Assembly: GCF_003086295.3 (NCBI RefSeq)
Contig: NC_092051.1
Coordinates: forward strand, 22,067,940-22,131,939
Reading direction: 5' to 3'
Source of the DNA: Arachis hypogaea
Lineage: Eukaryota; Streptophyta; Magnoliopsida; Fabales; Fabaceae
Length of the DNA: 64,000 nucleotides
Positions 47,417 to 58,494 of the stretch are shown piece after piece. The position numbers and the translations under genes are program-made. The notes under the pieces were generated by a model that did not search any database, was not told the origin of the DNA, and saw only the letters and a program-made list of their open reading frames with translations. Position 1 is the first letter of the stretch, and every line of letters starts with the position of its first letter.

Positions 47417-48757
47417 TTGCCTGCGCCGCATAACTACACTAGTTCGCCGCCCAGTTTTAACTTTCTTTCTCCCTCTCCCAATCCTAATTCTCTCTTGTTC
47501 TTTTATCCTTTTCTTTTTCTTTCATCATAATATTTATCTCTTTCTATTTTCAGTTCTTCCTTGCTTGAGGACAAGCAAACCTTTAAGTTTGGTGTTGAAG
47601 CTTCGCTTAAGGATTTTTTATTTATTTTTATGGTACCAAAAGGGAGGCGAATCATCTTCATTGAGGATCACAACCTGAAGAATAAAACGACCGCTAGGAT
47701 AACTAAGGTGGTTAAGTTCCTTTCATTTTTTATTCCTCCCCTCTTTTTCTATATTATGTTCCAGTCTTCTGCTATTTTTACTTTGTTTGTTGCATGATCC
47801 TTTATTAGTTAGAATCCTAGGTCTAGTTTAGTTTTCTCTAAATTGCTTTAAAAGATGTCTCATGTATTACTCACTGAGCTTGAATTCAAATAAAAAATAC
47901 AGAAGTGATGTATTGCATGAGAAATTGAGTTAATTTTAAGAGTAGTCCTATTTACTTAGATGTGGTGGCAATACTTTTTGTTTTCTGAATGAATGCTTGA
48001 ACAGTGCATATTTTTTATAGTGAAGTTTATGAATGTTAAAATTGTTGGCTCTTGAAAGAATGATGAAAAAAGAGAAATGTTATTGATAATCTGAAAAATC
48101 ATAAAATTGATTCTTGAAGCAAGAAAAAGCAGTGAAAAACATGAAGCTTGCGAAAAAAAATATAAAATAAAGAAAAAAAGGATCCAAGGCTTTGAGCATT
48201 AATGGATAGGAGGGCCCAAAGGAATAAAATCCTGGCCTAAGCAGCTAAATCAAGCTGTCCTTAACCATGTACTTGTGGCGTGAAGGTGTCAAGTGAAAAG
48301 CTTGAGACTGAGCGGTTAAAGTCGTGGTCCAAAGCAAAACGAGTGTGCTTAAGAACTCTGGGCACCTCTAACTAGGGACTCTAGCAAAGCTGAGTCACAA
48401 TCTGAAAAGGTTCACCCAGTTATGTGTCTGTGGCATTCATGTATCCGGTGAAAATACTGGAAAACAAAATGCTTAGGGTCACGGCCAAGACTCATAAAGT
48501 AGCTGTGTTCAAGAATCAATATACTGAACTAGGAGAATCAATAACGCTATCTGAATTCTTAATTCCTATGGATGCCAATCATTCTGAACTTCAAAGGATA
48601 AAGTGAGATGCCAAAACTATTCAGGATTGCAGTTGTAAACCCCACTATAAGAAGAGACATGAGCTTAATTGAACTCTCATTCTCATGCAAATTCACATCC
48701 TAAGCTTATATTAGTTTTGGTTGCTTGAGGACAAGCAACAGTTCAAGTTTGGTGTTG
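47417..48757 (+). other. Element C 3' non-coding region
   Basis: Holds GAGGACAAGCAA plus AAGTTTGGTGTTG twice: at 47567-47597 and at 48727-48757, the second abutting the 3' LTR. In A and B the ORF3 start follows the first box; in C the first box is followed only by a short frame (MVPKGRRIIFIEDHN...) with no match to ORF3. From 47940 on it is the inverse-orientation match of 16600-17320 in A. Confidence 0.75.
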
Positions 48758-50214
48758 TGATGTGTGAGCATCCTTCCTATCTTTTCCTAGTAAATTTGCA
48801 TCTAATTTGTTGAGTTTAATAAAGAATTAATTATCTTTTAGCCAATATGGATACTACTTTGAGTCTTGTGCAATTTTGTTTATTTTAGGTAGCATTCGGC
48901 TAGATTTGATGGAGTTTTTGCAGCACAAGAGTCAAAGGAGATGGCAGCGAGGATTGATGCGTACGCATGACTGACGCGTACGCGTGATTTGGAGCTTTTC
49001 ATGGCGACGTGTTCGCGTGACTGACGCGTACGCATGATTTGAAGAATTGCACAACGACGTGTGCGCGTGACCGACGCGTGGCGTGACTCGCAGAAAAGAC
49101 CATCGACGCTGCGCGTGACTGACGCGTACGCGTGACATGCGCCAGGTGCAGAAAACGCAGAAAAATGCTGGGGGCGATTTCTGAGCTGTTTTGACCCAGT
49201 TTCCAGCCTAGAAAACACAAATTAGAAGCTACAGAATGGACAAAACAAGTGGTCCCCACCCATCAACTGAAGACTTATTAGTTAATTCAAATTTAAATTT
49301 AAATATTATTTTTAGGAAAAAGATATGATTTTAGTTTTATATAATAGATTTTAAATTATTAGGATTGGATATAAAAAGGAAGATGAACCTCTCTTTTGGG
49401 GGATCCCCATTCCAGACTACCAAAATACATTTTATCAGAATCCTTATTTTCTAGTCGGAGTCATGAGCAATTAATCCTCTATTGTTAAGGTTAGGAGCTC
49501 TGTCTATTTGTATGGATTGATTTTATTGCTTTTTCTATTTTATTTTATGTATGAATTTATAATTTAAGAATTGTTTTCGCTCTTTATCTTATGAATTTGG
49601 GTGGAACGGAAGTATGACCCTCTTTCTATTTGAGTTCTTGTAAAACTTGGAAAAGCTCTTTACTTGAACAACAGCTTGAAAACATATTCTTCTAAATTTT
49701 AATTATCAGGATTTAACAGGATATGTGACACATAATCCTTTTATTTTTGGGTAATTAGAGTTTTTGTGGCATATAAACTAGAATTTGATCATGTAGCTTC
49801 TAATTGGAATTAATTGACCAAGGAATTGGCAGTTAATAAATTTTAGAGGAGACTAGAAAGGTCTAAGGAATTAGGGTCTAGTCACATATAGTTTGCCAAA
49901 AAATTAAATCCTACATGATTAAAATAGTTAGTAAGAAAAGTTAATCCAAAAAAATAGATAACTCTGAAACCTTAACTGTTTCTCAATATTTTATTCTCAA
50001 CTTATTCACCTGCCTGTCTTCAAACATCTAAATTTATTAATTAATACTTTTGAACTCTCAAACACTATTTTCTATTTGCCTAACTAAGTAAATCAATTAA
50101 TCATTGTTGCTTAGTCTTTCAATCCTCGTGGGATCGACCCTCACTCACCTGAGGTATTACTTGGTACGATCCGGTGCACTTGCCGGTTAGTTGTGGGTTA
50201 AAAATACCGCACCA
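48758..50214 (+). repeat. Element C 3' LTR
   Basis: TGATGTGTGAGC...GCACCA, 1457 bases. The palindrome array (48955-49138) has roughly one more 40-base unit than the 5' copy. TATAAAAA at 49370-49377. Followed by TCGGC (50215-50219), the right target copy. Confidence 0.92.
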
Positions 50215-51805
50215 TCGGCGTTGAAGGAGAGTCAGCCCTAGGTCTCATCCGTTGGAGCAGCCTAACCCGACCCACAAGCTCACAGTCCAGCCCAGGATAG
50301 CCAGCAACGGTGCCTACCTTTCCACATGTTAATGAACTTGGGCCTTCTTGGCCCAACATACTATTTTTGCATTTATTAACATAGGTGGCCCGATCAGGAA
50401 TTCTCTTGCATTTATCAAATTTTCCCCCCTTATTAGCCCATTATGATTACAGCTATAGCTCCACGGAATGCTGAGCTCTGAATCCACAAAATCTCCCAAG
50501 CCTTCAATATCACCATAAATTTGCTTATTCGTTGCTAAATTTCTTTGATTGAGCTTTAAATTGTCATTACTCCATTCGTTTAAAATTAATTCTGAATTTA
50601 CCAACATATCCTCATCTTCAACCTCCTACCGTAGCCCTTCCATAACTACTATCGCTGCCTGATCTCCGTAGTCTATCAAATTTATAAGGCTAGACGACGA
50701 TATAGCTACATCATCAGAAATTCTAGTTGTTTTGTTATTTCCGTGAATGGAACCCACAGCTTTACCCCTTCCCCTTTTTCCAAATTACATTATGAACTAT
50801 AGACTTCTTGTCCCACCTCTTTTACCAAAATGTCGAATCCACTGGTACCTAATATGATATGGACCCATTCATTGATCACATCCATGACATAAGTATCAAT
50901 TAGTACACGGCCGACACTAAAAGAAGCACATGATTCCGTCCCTTTATCACACCCAACCACCTCTCCCCATTGGCCACCTATCTTCTTGAAGGTATCCATT
51001 GTCCAAACATGTAACGGAACACCGAAACACTCTAGCCATACTTTTCGAGATTCACTTCTCTCCGATTCGTCCCACCTCCATACACTATGAAATATCTGTA
51101 GTAAGTTATTCATTTTGAATGTATATGTCTCTTCAGCGTTCAATAGATTGTCAAAAGTCAGCAAGGCTTTATATGCTCCCAACTCGTGTACCTGAATAAC
51201 TTGCGGAAAGTTCTTAGCAACCATATCTTGTAAAGACCTAAAGTCAATAGCCGTTGTCGTTCCTCCTATTAGAATTTTCTGCAACCAGTCCAAGTTTTCT
51301 TTCGCCATAGCCACTTCTATTTTCTTTGTCCACCCATTCCCATGTGGATCTTAGATCTTCTTATCTTTTCTCACATCCCTAATACTACTAGCTGCGGGAA
51401 CCAAGCCATCCTCACGTTCCCGTTGTGGCTGGCGGACGCTTTCATTTCGGATGTCACCTCCTGTCTGTACATTTTTCGTTTCCTTAGTAGCCGATAATCT
51501 CCTGTATTTTGCTTCTCTAACAAGTACAACCTTACCTCTCAGTCTCATACGATTTATCTCTGTTATGGCCTTCAAAGCTCCTCCCATGGTAGTGTATTGT
51601 ATGAACGCAAAAATGTACATACTATCACTTTTTTGCGTATGAGATAGGTATATGTCATGCATTTATGCGTCCGGTCCAACTGAATAGCTGAAACAGTTCT
51701 CTCTTCGAAATGTCCTCTGGAAGGTTATCCAAAAAGATCGAGAACGACTCTTTCTCCAATCGATGATACTCTTCTCGGTTCCAAACTCTAGGATCTTGGA
51801 TCTAA
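50215..51805 (-). pseudogene. LINE ORF1 N-terminal part: RRM plus DUF4283-like region
   Basis: Reading leftwards from about 51790: VWNREEYHRLEKESFSIFLD and LPEDISKRELFQLFSWTGRI, then after a one-base frameshift near 51663 MYIFAFIQYTTMGGALKAIT, together an RNA-recognition motif. A basic Arg/Lys linker follows, then, after a TAA near 51351, a region (VWLECFGVPLHVWTMDTFKK, VGRVLIDTYVMDVINEWVHI) of the DUF4283 type seen in plant LINE ORF1. Further stops occur near 50790 and 50610. ORF1 proteins bind element RNA. The start codon is lost or unclear. The frame meets element C at 50215 and continues at 37790. Confidence 0.8.
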
Positions 51806-51841
51806 TTCCTAAAATTACCCCTCACAGTGTTTTCCACCACA

Positions 51842-51871
51842 CTCTCTCTCTCTCCCTCTCTCTCTCTCTCT
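51842..51871. repeat. CT-rich tract at the LINE 5' end
   Basis: Interrupted (CT)n, i.e. GA-repeat in the LINE 5' UTR, ending 12 bases before the right target duplication. Consistent with a 5'-complete LINE. Confidence 0.85.
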
Positions 51872-51882
51872 ATTGCAAATAT

Positions 51883-51896
51883 GGTAATTCATAATT
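51883..51896. repeat. LINE target-site duplication, right copy
   Basis: GGTAATTCATAATT, identical to 13403-13416. Marks the 5' junction of the LINE and the outer edge of the 38.5 kb nest. Confidence 0.9.
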
Positions 51897-53032
51897 CTAT
51901 TTTTAAAGTGTCACAATATATATAAATTACTAATATTAATATTAGATAAAAATTTACATACATTTATCTTAATGTAAAATTGATAATTAATAATTTTGAT
52001 ATGATAATTTAATCAAATATATTAAATTATTTAACAGTTTTTAACTATTATTTCATATATAAAGTCATGTGAGTTTTCACCTTAATATTAATATTAACGA
52101 TTATGTTAAATGTACACTAAAATCAGTCACCAAAGTTAGTCACCAATATAAAATACATATTAAAATATAAATACATATTAAAAATAAACTAAACCACATA
52201 TGTATATATTTTATACATAAATACATTGAAAAAAAAGAGAAGGTAACCACTTGTAAAAAAGGACAATTAGATAGCACGTGCTAATTGTTGTATGTTGTTA
52301 GTTAGTGAATTCTGTAGCTACTGCTTCGAAACCGATGATATGCTAACTAATAACCTACGACCACGCTGACACACAAATTGTACAATAACAAGAACAAGAA
52401 CGAAGAACTAGATCGGTGGAACTGAGGAAGTTGTATCTTCAAATTTATTAATGATCATGTAGAAATTCATAATAGTATATGGCTAGGCATAAGGTTTAGC
52501 CAAGAGGGACATTATATTTTGTCAACGCAGTAATATACATATAACTAAATCAAAAGGAAAAGCGTAGATATATGTTTTGTATCAGACCCAAACCCAAAAA
52601 CTGAGATTCTAATGAAGAATGGACATGAATTCAAACTCAATGAAAATACCAAAAAGTCCTATTTCACGAGATTGAGAGAATATTTTATTCGAACCACATG
52701 CACGGATTAATGCATCGGCGATTTTTCAATATGTATTTGTTAGCACAAAATTTGGCAATAATAAATAGTTCGATTATGATTGTTTGACTTAAAAGTGAGT
52801 TGATAATATGTAAGTCAAAATGTCATAGCATGTGGATTGTTCCACGAGAATGTAGGTCGAAGTATCACAAGGGTTGTTCTATGAGAGCGATAGCACAAAG
52901 ATTCAACTTATCATAATAGGAGTCGAGTCGATGACCTCCAAAAATCGAAATGAGTAATTACACGAAGACTTTATCCAAAAGCAATTCATAAAACATGGGA
53001 TTTGAAGACTAAAGTAAGAAAAGACGTGGGAC
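51897..53032. other. AT-rich intergenic DNA with a truncated MITE-like piece
   Basis: At 52113-52245, TGTACACTAAAATCAGTCACC and the following ATACATATTAAAATATA repeats resemble one arm of a MITE that I recall from Arachis; no matching right arm is present. The rest has no gene, RNA or terminal repeats I can identify. Confidence 0.4.
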
Positions 53033-53515
53033 CACTACAACAAATAAGGGTTCTCGCAACGGTCGAAAATCATTACCATAGATCGAAAAACCATTCCTAA
53101 AACGTTAGACAATGCTTTGGCAACAGTTTTTGACCTGTGATATATGTGGCCGTTGCCAATGCTCATAGGCAATGGCTTTTTACCTAAACCAACGGCAACC
53201 AAAAAAATCGTTGCCATAGTTACTAGCATAGACAACGATTTTGACAACAATTTTTAAAGAAGGTTTAGAACCGTTACTGGATAGGCAACGATTTATAATC
53301 ATTCTCTTGCATGACGTAACGGTTTAAAACCATAATTGGATAGGCAACAGTTTTAAGCGGTTGTAGTTCTGTTATTCACAAAGACAATGGTTTAAAAGCA
53401 TTGTCTTTAGTGTTATTTTTTTACAACGGTTTTAATACCATTGACATTTTGTAGCTGTCTTTGACAACGGTTTTAATATCATTGCCTTTTGTAACTTTTG
53501 ACAACGTTTTTTTGT
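53033..53515. mobile_element. CACTA-type transposon end with subterminal repeats
   Basis: Begins CACTACAACAAATAAGGG, the CACTA terminal signature, followed by a dozen or so copies in both orientations of a unit near AACGGTTTTAAWACCRTTGCC (for example at 53200, 53320, 53385, 53430 and 53470). Dense subterminal repeats are where CACTA transposases bind. No transposase frame follows. The three bases to the left are GAC. The other end is uncertain; see 63145-63437. Confidence 0.65.
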
Positions 53516-54373
53516 AATTATATAATTCTTTATTTACAATAGTTTTTTCATGTTGCATTGAAATTAGTTCCAACTTTTTTTTTTAATTTAGTGTCAATAA
53601 ATAACCTTAACTATTTGAATCAAATTACTAAAGAAAACTAATTGAACATTTACTATCAAATTTGGTTTATAAAGTATGAATAAATAACCATTTTTGACCA
53701 TGAAAAATTGAGGCGCTCACAATATTGACCATGACTAATTTAAATTAACTTTGTAACCATGAAAAATTTATTCCGATTGATATTTCTAACCAAATGTCAA
53801 TTTTTTTTAAATTTGCCGTTAGTTTGGCTTCCTATGTGGATGTTCATTATCCTACGTGTCATTATTTTATTTTAATTTAATAATAAAACACTCATTTACT
53901 AAACTAATTACTCATCAGTGAAGGAGTTGGTACCAAATTAAAGAAAAAAGGGTTTCGTGCGCAAAGTAAAGGTTCTTCATCAATGGTGAAGTCGATTCTC
54001 CTTTAACCCAACGGACGTCGTCTCTCTTCATCGGCATTCATCGTTTGTGAGCGTCGCCGGTGTAGTCGCCGTCGTGGAGGCCCTCTGTGTTGTGTATTCA
54101 AATAGGAAAGATTAAGGGAGAAATTAGAGAAATTAGGGTATGAATTTTATCAATTATTATAAGACTTGTGTTGTGCTTCCTTTCAATCATGTTCCTAGCA
54201 TTTAAAATGTAGAATTAGGGATTGATTTGGACATCTTCTTTTCCTGGGTTGATGTTGAATTGGAATGGAAGTAGAATATAGCGTTGAAAAGATCTTGTAT
54301 GTTCACAATTTTTTTTATAAAAGTAACCTGATAAGTATATATTTGTCGACATATCTAACCATGGAAAATTGAG
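53516..54373. other. AT-rich DNA, possible MULE terminal region
   Basis: At 53690-53880, repeated ACCATGAAAAATT pieces with GCCGTTAG and CCTACGTGTCATT look like the terminal region of plant MULEs, but I find no inverted partner. A GC-richer stretch at 53940-54110 (ATGGTGAAGTCG..., GTCGCCGGTG) could be an old 5' exon fragment. No confident gene. Confidence 0.35.
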
Positions 54374-54670
54374 AATTTGACAAAAGTAACTATTTAAAAA
54401 TTCAATATTCAACATAGTTGGTTATATTTCAGGTCATAAATACTGATCTAACTTTGACATAGCAATATATGAGTTGCGAATTGCGATAATTAATAGTTAA
54501 TGAAAATTCGTGAACCGAATGAATGAAAATTTGACAAAAGTAACAATTAGAAATTTGAAATTCGACATAACTGCTTATATTTCAGATCACAAACTCTAAT
54601 CTAACCTTGACATAGCAATATATATGAATGGTGACAATTACTAAATGAAAATTCTTGAACCAAATCAATG
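54374..54670. repeat. 154-bp tandem duplication, diverged
   Basis: Units 54374-54527 and 54528-54670 both begin AATTTGACAAAAGTAAC and contain TATATTTCAGRTCA and TTGACATAGCAATATAT in order; they differ by substitutions and small gaps. No coding sequence. Confidence 0.8.
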
Positions 54671-54903
54671 TAGGAAAAATTCAAATATGTAATCATCCCT
54701 TATTAACACAATATACATATAAGTTCATGCTAATTCATCATAGCTGTTTGATGAGAATTAAGTAACAAAACAAACCATGGTCTATGTAACAATACCAAAA
54801 CAGTGTAACTAAGTTCCCAAAAAGATTAAAGTGCACATGGTCTATGTAACAGCCATATCTAAATACTACAACAAAAGTTTCTTAATCCAATCAATCTTAG
54901 GTC

Positions 54904-57740
54904 CTAATTGGGTCTGAAATTACTACTGCCACTAGAAAGTCCAGTTGTTGGTGCTCCAAGTCTTAGAGTCAGCATAAATTACATGAATCTGGTAGCAGTT
55001 CCAGAACTTGCACCATGCAAGGTCTCTTGGCTAACAATAGGCCTAGTTGAGAGGTTGCTTATTGAAAGAGGCCTCATGTTGTTGAATAGAGTTGGAGGAG
55101 GCCTCTTGGTATTCTTCCTTTTGGTTGACCTCTTGCTATTAGAGGGCATATTTTGCATTGAAGGTCTGATTGGTGGTGGTCCTATAGGTGCCAGTTGAAT
55201 TGGAGGTTGGTTGTCTTAAAGAGAAATAAGTGGAGTAGAATTTGGTAACACCTGTTTAGAGAGGAAATAATTGCATTAACAATTAAAAAGTATGGGGAAA
55301 ATAATAAAATTAACAGTTAAAAATTATAAAATTGTCAGAATCACCATAGATGGCGCTGCAACAGGTGCGGCTGGCGTTGCATTTGGGACTGCTGCTAGTC
55401 CTGCTTCTTCGACTACAGCCATGTCATCCTTCCTTTTTTTATAGGTTCTACTATTATGTTCGGTCTGAAGAAGCAAGAAACAAGTAAGGATACAAATATA
55501 ACATTGTATCTAAATAACACCAATTGTAAGCAATCATACACTAAGACAATATTTGAAAACTATTTGTCCATATTTTCGTTGACTCTATGAGGATCTGGTT
55601 GTGGCTCTAGTGTATTACTCATTTTGTTTCTCTTCTCTGTTGGTCTTTCGCTCGACCTTTTACATGCTGGAGGCAAAATATTTGCATAGCCATGCTTGTC
55701 CCAAAACTCCTTGCTAGGAATAGGTTGAACCAGGAACTCATATGTTTTGTTGTATGCTCCAACAGTGAGCCAATTGTTCACATATTCATCGGGTCTTCTA
55801 TTTTGATATGCTAGAGCAGCACAAGCATGTCAACAGGGGAGACCATTTAATTGCCAAAATCTGTAGCCGCAAGTTTTCTTGCCCAAGTCTACGTTGACCT
55901 TAACCGGCAAGCATTAAACCTTAAATATATTATCAGCTAAATCACCTGTTGGGAAAGACCTCTAACAATTACTCTCCCTCTTCTCGACTTCCAATCTACT
56001 CTGCTGAACCGGAGTAATCCTGCCCATATACCCTACTAGTGCCTTCTTATTCTTGGCCAAGATGCGCATAATGTAACATCTAATCTCTTCAAGTATGGTG
56101 ATAATTGGCTTTTTTCTCATCTTTTTTATGTAACCGTTGAACACCTCAGCATTGTTGTTTGTGATTTTATCGCTCTTCGGCCACTCACTAAAATGTGATC
56201 GACTCTATTGAGAAGGTGCAATTCTCTGGAGATATTCACATGCGTGAAAGTTCATCCTCTTAACTCTATCCATGGCAGCATCAAATTCCTGGGGAGTCAT
56301 AGATTTTGCACAGTTGAACAGTGCTCCCTTGAAGTCAAGACCATTCCATTTTTTTGCAAAATTCTATCATATATACTTAGAAGAAAATCTATGATGTGAT
56401 TCTGGCATAACTTCCTGTAGAATAGGTGTAGAATAGGAATAAGATCCTACAAACCCAGCACAACTCAAATATGTTACAGCTATATATTATAATACCAACA
56501 TACAATACAATAATATAAATATGTTACAGCTATTACAACACCAAAAAACCAAACAATCTTATAAAGCATATAAATATGTTATAGCTATTCATCACCAAAT
56601 TTTAGTATAATCATAAAACGTATATAAACTATGTTACAGTTTTTTCAAGTCTTATACCTTTTCAATAAGCTTACTTATTTACACTTTTTTTGAAGTTATC
56701 AAATTATCAGTTTCAGGTTAGGAAATTATCACTTTTGCTTTCACTGTACTCTTAATTGAATGGTGATTGCTGAATTATCCTTATTGGATTAAATGCTATG
56801 GTGGACACTTTTACTCAAGAAAACTTGTTACTCATTTTACTATATAGCAAGTTTTGTGAAGACAAATAAACTCTCTAATGGCAACAACAACAATGTTGTC
56901 CCAGAAAATTATGTGCAGATATTAAAATGAATCTTTTATATCCACTTGATCATGTTAATAGATAAATGATGGTAAATGAGTCAATTATGAACTTAGATAA
57001 TTACACCATTTATGTATACATGGTTATTAGAGAACGTGTGATGTTAAACAAGTAATAAGGTTTATAATTACTTGTAGTTTTCTAATTAATAAAAACTACT
57101 TAATGATAATCATGTTAATGATAAAGAGGTCATTAATTCATTTTGAATTTAATTAAATAGGATAATCACAGTGCATTGAACTAAAGTTAATAAAACGTGA
57201 ATAATGTTAACTTTTATTGATCACTCAAAACTAAATCCATGTGATGTACCATCACCAAGATCCTCTCGTAACAGATGAAGAAACTATTTCCAACTATCTT
57301 TTGTTTTTGCAATAACAATTGCATAGGCTATCGGGTAGATGTGGTTGTTAGCATCTTGCCCGATTGCCGTCAACAACTGCCTCCGTAATACCCTTTCAGA
57401 AAGGTCCCATCTAAGCATATAAACGGTCGACATCCACCCAGAAAACCCTTCTTGCAAGCATCAAGACAAATATATATTCTCTTAAAAAGATTGTCCGAAT
57501 CAGGCATCAGCATTGTCTCAATAATGACAGTTGAACCAAGATTACACCTTAAAATCTCATCTCCATAGTCTCGAAGTAATGAATATTGTGCCTTCTCCGA
57601 TCCTTCAATTCTCTTCGTATTTATACACCGGTAGATCTTTCTCTCATTTACAATTACATCATACTCTTCTCTGAAGAATTGCTCAGCCTCTTTCAGCATC
57701 AATGCTGGATGAGTTCTTATCTTCTCCTCTTCTCATTGCT
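54904..57740 (-). pseudogene. MULE transposase relic 1, N-terminus missing
   Basis: Starts abruptly at about 57740 inside the protein (HPALMLKEAEQFFREEYDVI). The MURA-type catalytic core follows: RPFICLDGTFLKGYYGG, then after a one-base loss near 57372 LLTAIGQDANNHIYPIAYA and KTKDSW. An AT-rich non-coding stretch (56400-57250) splits the gene. Further parts are at 56144-55962, a SWIM zinc finger near 55830-55890 (CGYRFWQLNGLPC, stop, HACAAL; its second Cys is Tyr), NNWLTVGAYNKTYEFLVQPI at 55781, and a Pro/Ser-rich tail (55190-54904). The DNA-binding and PB1-like N-terminal domains are absent. Inactive. Confidence 0.8.
56400..57255. other. AT-rich insert or intron within MULE relic 1
   Basis: No coding similarity; contains repeated AAATATGTTACAGCTAT units near 56470, 56520, 56572 and 56628. 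It could be a large intron or a later insertion into the transposase relic. No terminal repeats found. Confidence 0.45.
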
Positions 57741-57761
57741 TACAATAGATTGTGAACACTC

Positions 57762-58414
57762 ATGGATTCAAGCCAACTATCTTTAGGAATCTCTAGTTTC
57801 AGAAGCTTGAACAATAGAAGGCATCTTTGTTTTTGTGGTGAGGTAGTTATTGTGATGTCTTTTTCGACAATGACAAGACCTGGAAGGAGGTATGTTGCTT
57901 GTGGGAGGACGCTAAAATACAATTTTTTTGAGTGGATTAATGACGAAGAAGACCAGAAGAGTGAATGGTTGAAGCAAAAAGAACAGAGAGTTCGTTGCTT
58001 TTGTGGAGACACCCTCATTCTCCAGAGTTCAAGTATAGCAAGAAATCTAGATAGAAAATTCATTTCTTACCCTAATAGAAGATGCAAGTTTTTTGAGTGG
58101 ATTAATGAAGAAGAAAAAAAAAAGTTTTTTTCTGGAGATGATGCATTAATGAGTTCACAGCAAGATTTTGGCAGGGTTAGAGAATTGGAGGCACAAGAAA
58201 AAAGATGGATAGATTAAGTGTGGAGCTAGAGAGATTAAATGTGGAAATTGGACAAATAGATGCTTGTGTGGAGAGGTTGTGTATTGAGATGAGTTCTGTA
58301 CATGAGTAAATTGGTAGCATGAAAGACACTATGAGAAAGAAAAATATGATGCAAATTATGTTGATATTGTCTTTTGGTGTTTTAGTTGTTGTTGTGTTAT
58401 ATAGAAGGATGTAG
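57762..58414 (+). pseudogene. Tandem GRF zinc-finger protein with coiled coil and C-terminal membrane segment
   Basis: ATG 57762 (MDSSQLSLGISSFRSLNNRR). GRF-type finger 1 is CFCGEVVIVMSF...PGRRYVACG...YNFFEWINDE; finger 2 is CFCGDTLILQSS...RRCKFFEWINEE. Each keeps the C-x-C and FFEW but lacks one zinc Cys (the fourth in finger 1, Tyr; the third in finger 2). The frame closes at 58217; an A-run (58198-58203) is the likely indel, because the next frame from 58205 (MDRLSVELERLNVEIGQIDA) continues as a coiled coil, then after TAA 58307-58309 a hydrophobic segment IMLILSFGVLVVVVLYRRM to TAG 58412-58414. GRF fingers bind single-stranded nucleic acid. It is convergent with MULE relic 2. AATAAA follows at 58489. 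Confidence 0.7.
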
Positions 58415-58488
58415 GGATTATGGCTTTGTTGTATATCCTTGGGTATCAATAAGAATGTAATAGTCTATGAAATTGAAAATATGAATGC

Positions 58489-58494
58489 AATAAA
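58489..58494 (+). terminator. Polyadenylation signal candidate for the GRF gene
   Basis: AATAAA 75 bases after the last stop of the GRF zinc-finger gene, in an AT-rich context. A near match AATAAG is at 58449. Confidence 0.4.

Larger units (their letters stand above)
37791..50214 (+). mobile_element. LTR retrotransposon C: Athila-type with complete gag-pol
   Basis: A 12.4 kb plus-strand element with LTRs of 1390 and 1457 bases, inserted in LINE ORF1. Flanking bases ACGGC and TCGGC match at 4 of 5, an aged target duplication. Order: LTR, tRNA-Asp primer site, leader, gag-protease, RT-RNase H, integrase, 3' region interrupted by a solo LTR, LTR. Part of the length is the solo LTR (1631 bases). 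No ORF3. Coding sequence contains at least six stops and two frameshifts. The leader, post-pol and 3' modules match those of A and B although the LTRs do not. Confidence 0.92.
13417..51882 (-). mobile_element. L1-type LINE, full length but interrupted by three LTR elements
   Basis: One minus-strand LINE in four pieces: 5' end 51882-50215, then 37790-36129, 26437-24913 and 14806-13417 with poly(A). Subtracting inserts A, B and C and their duplicated target bases leaves about 6.2 kb, the size of a full-length plant L1. ORF1 encodes an RRM-type RNA-binding protein. ORF2 encodes endonuclease, reverse transcriptase and a C-terminal zinc-binding region. The ORF2 frame continues exactly across inserts A and B once one target copy is removed. 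Several nonsense codons and frameshifts make it inactive. Flanked by the 14-bp duplications at 13403 and 51883. Confidence 0.92.
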
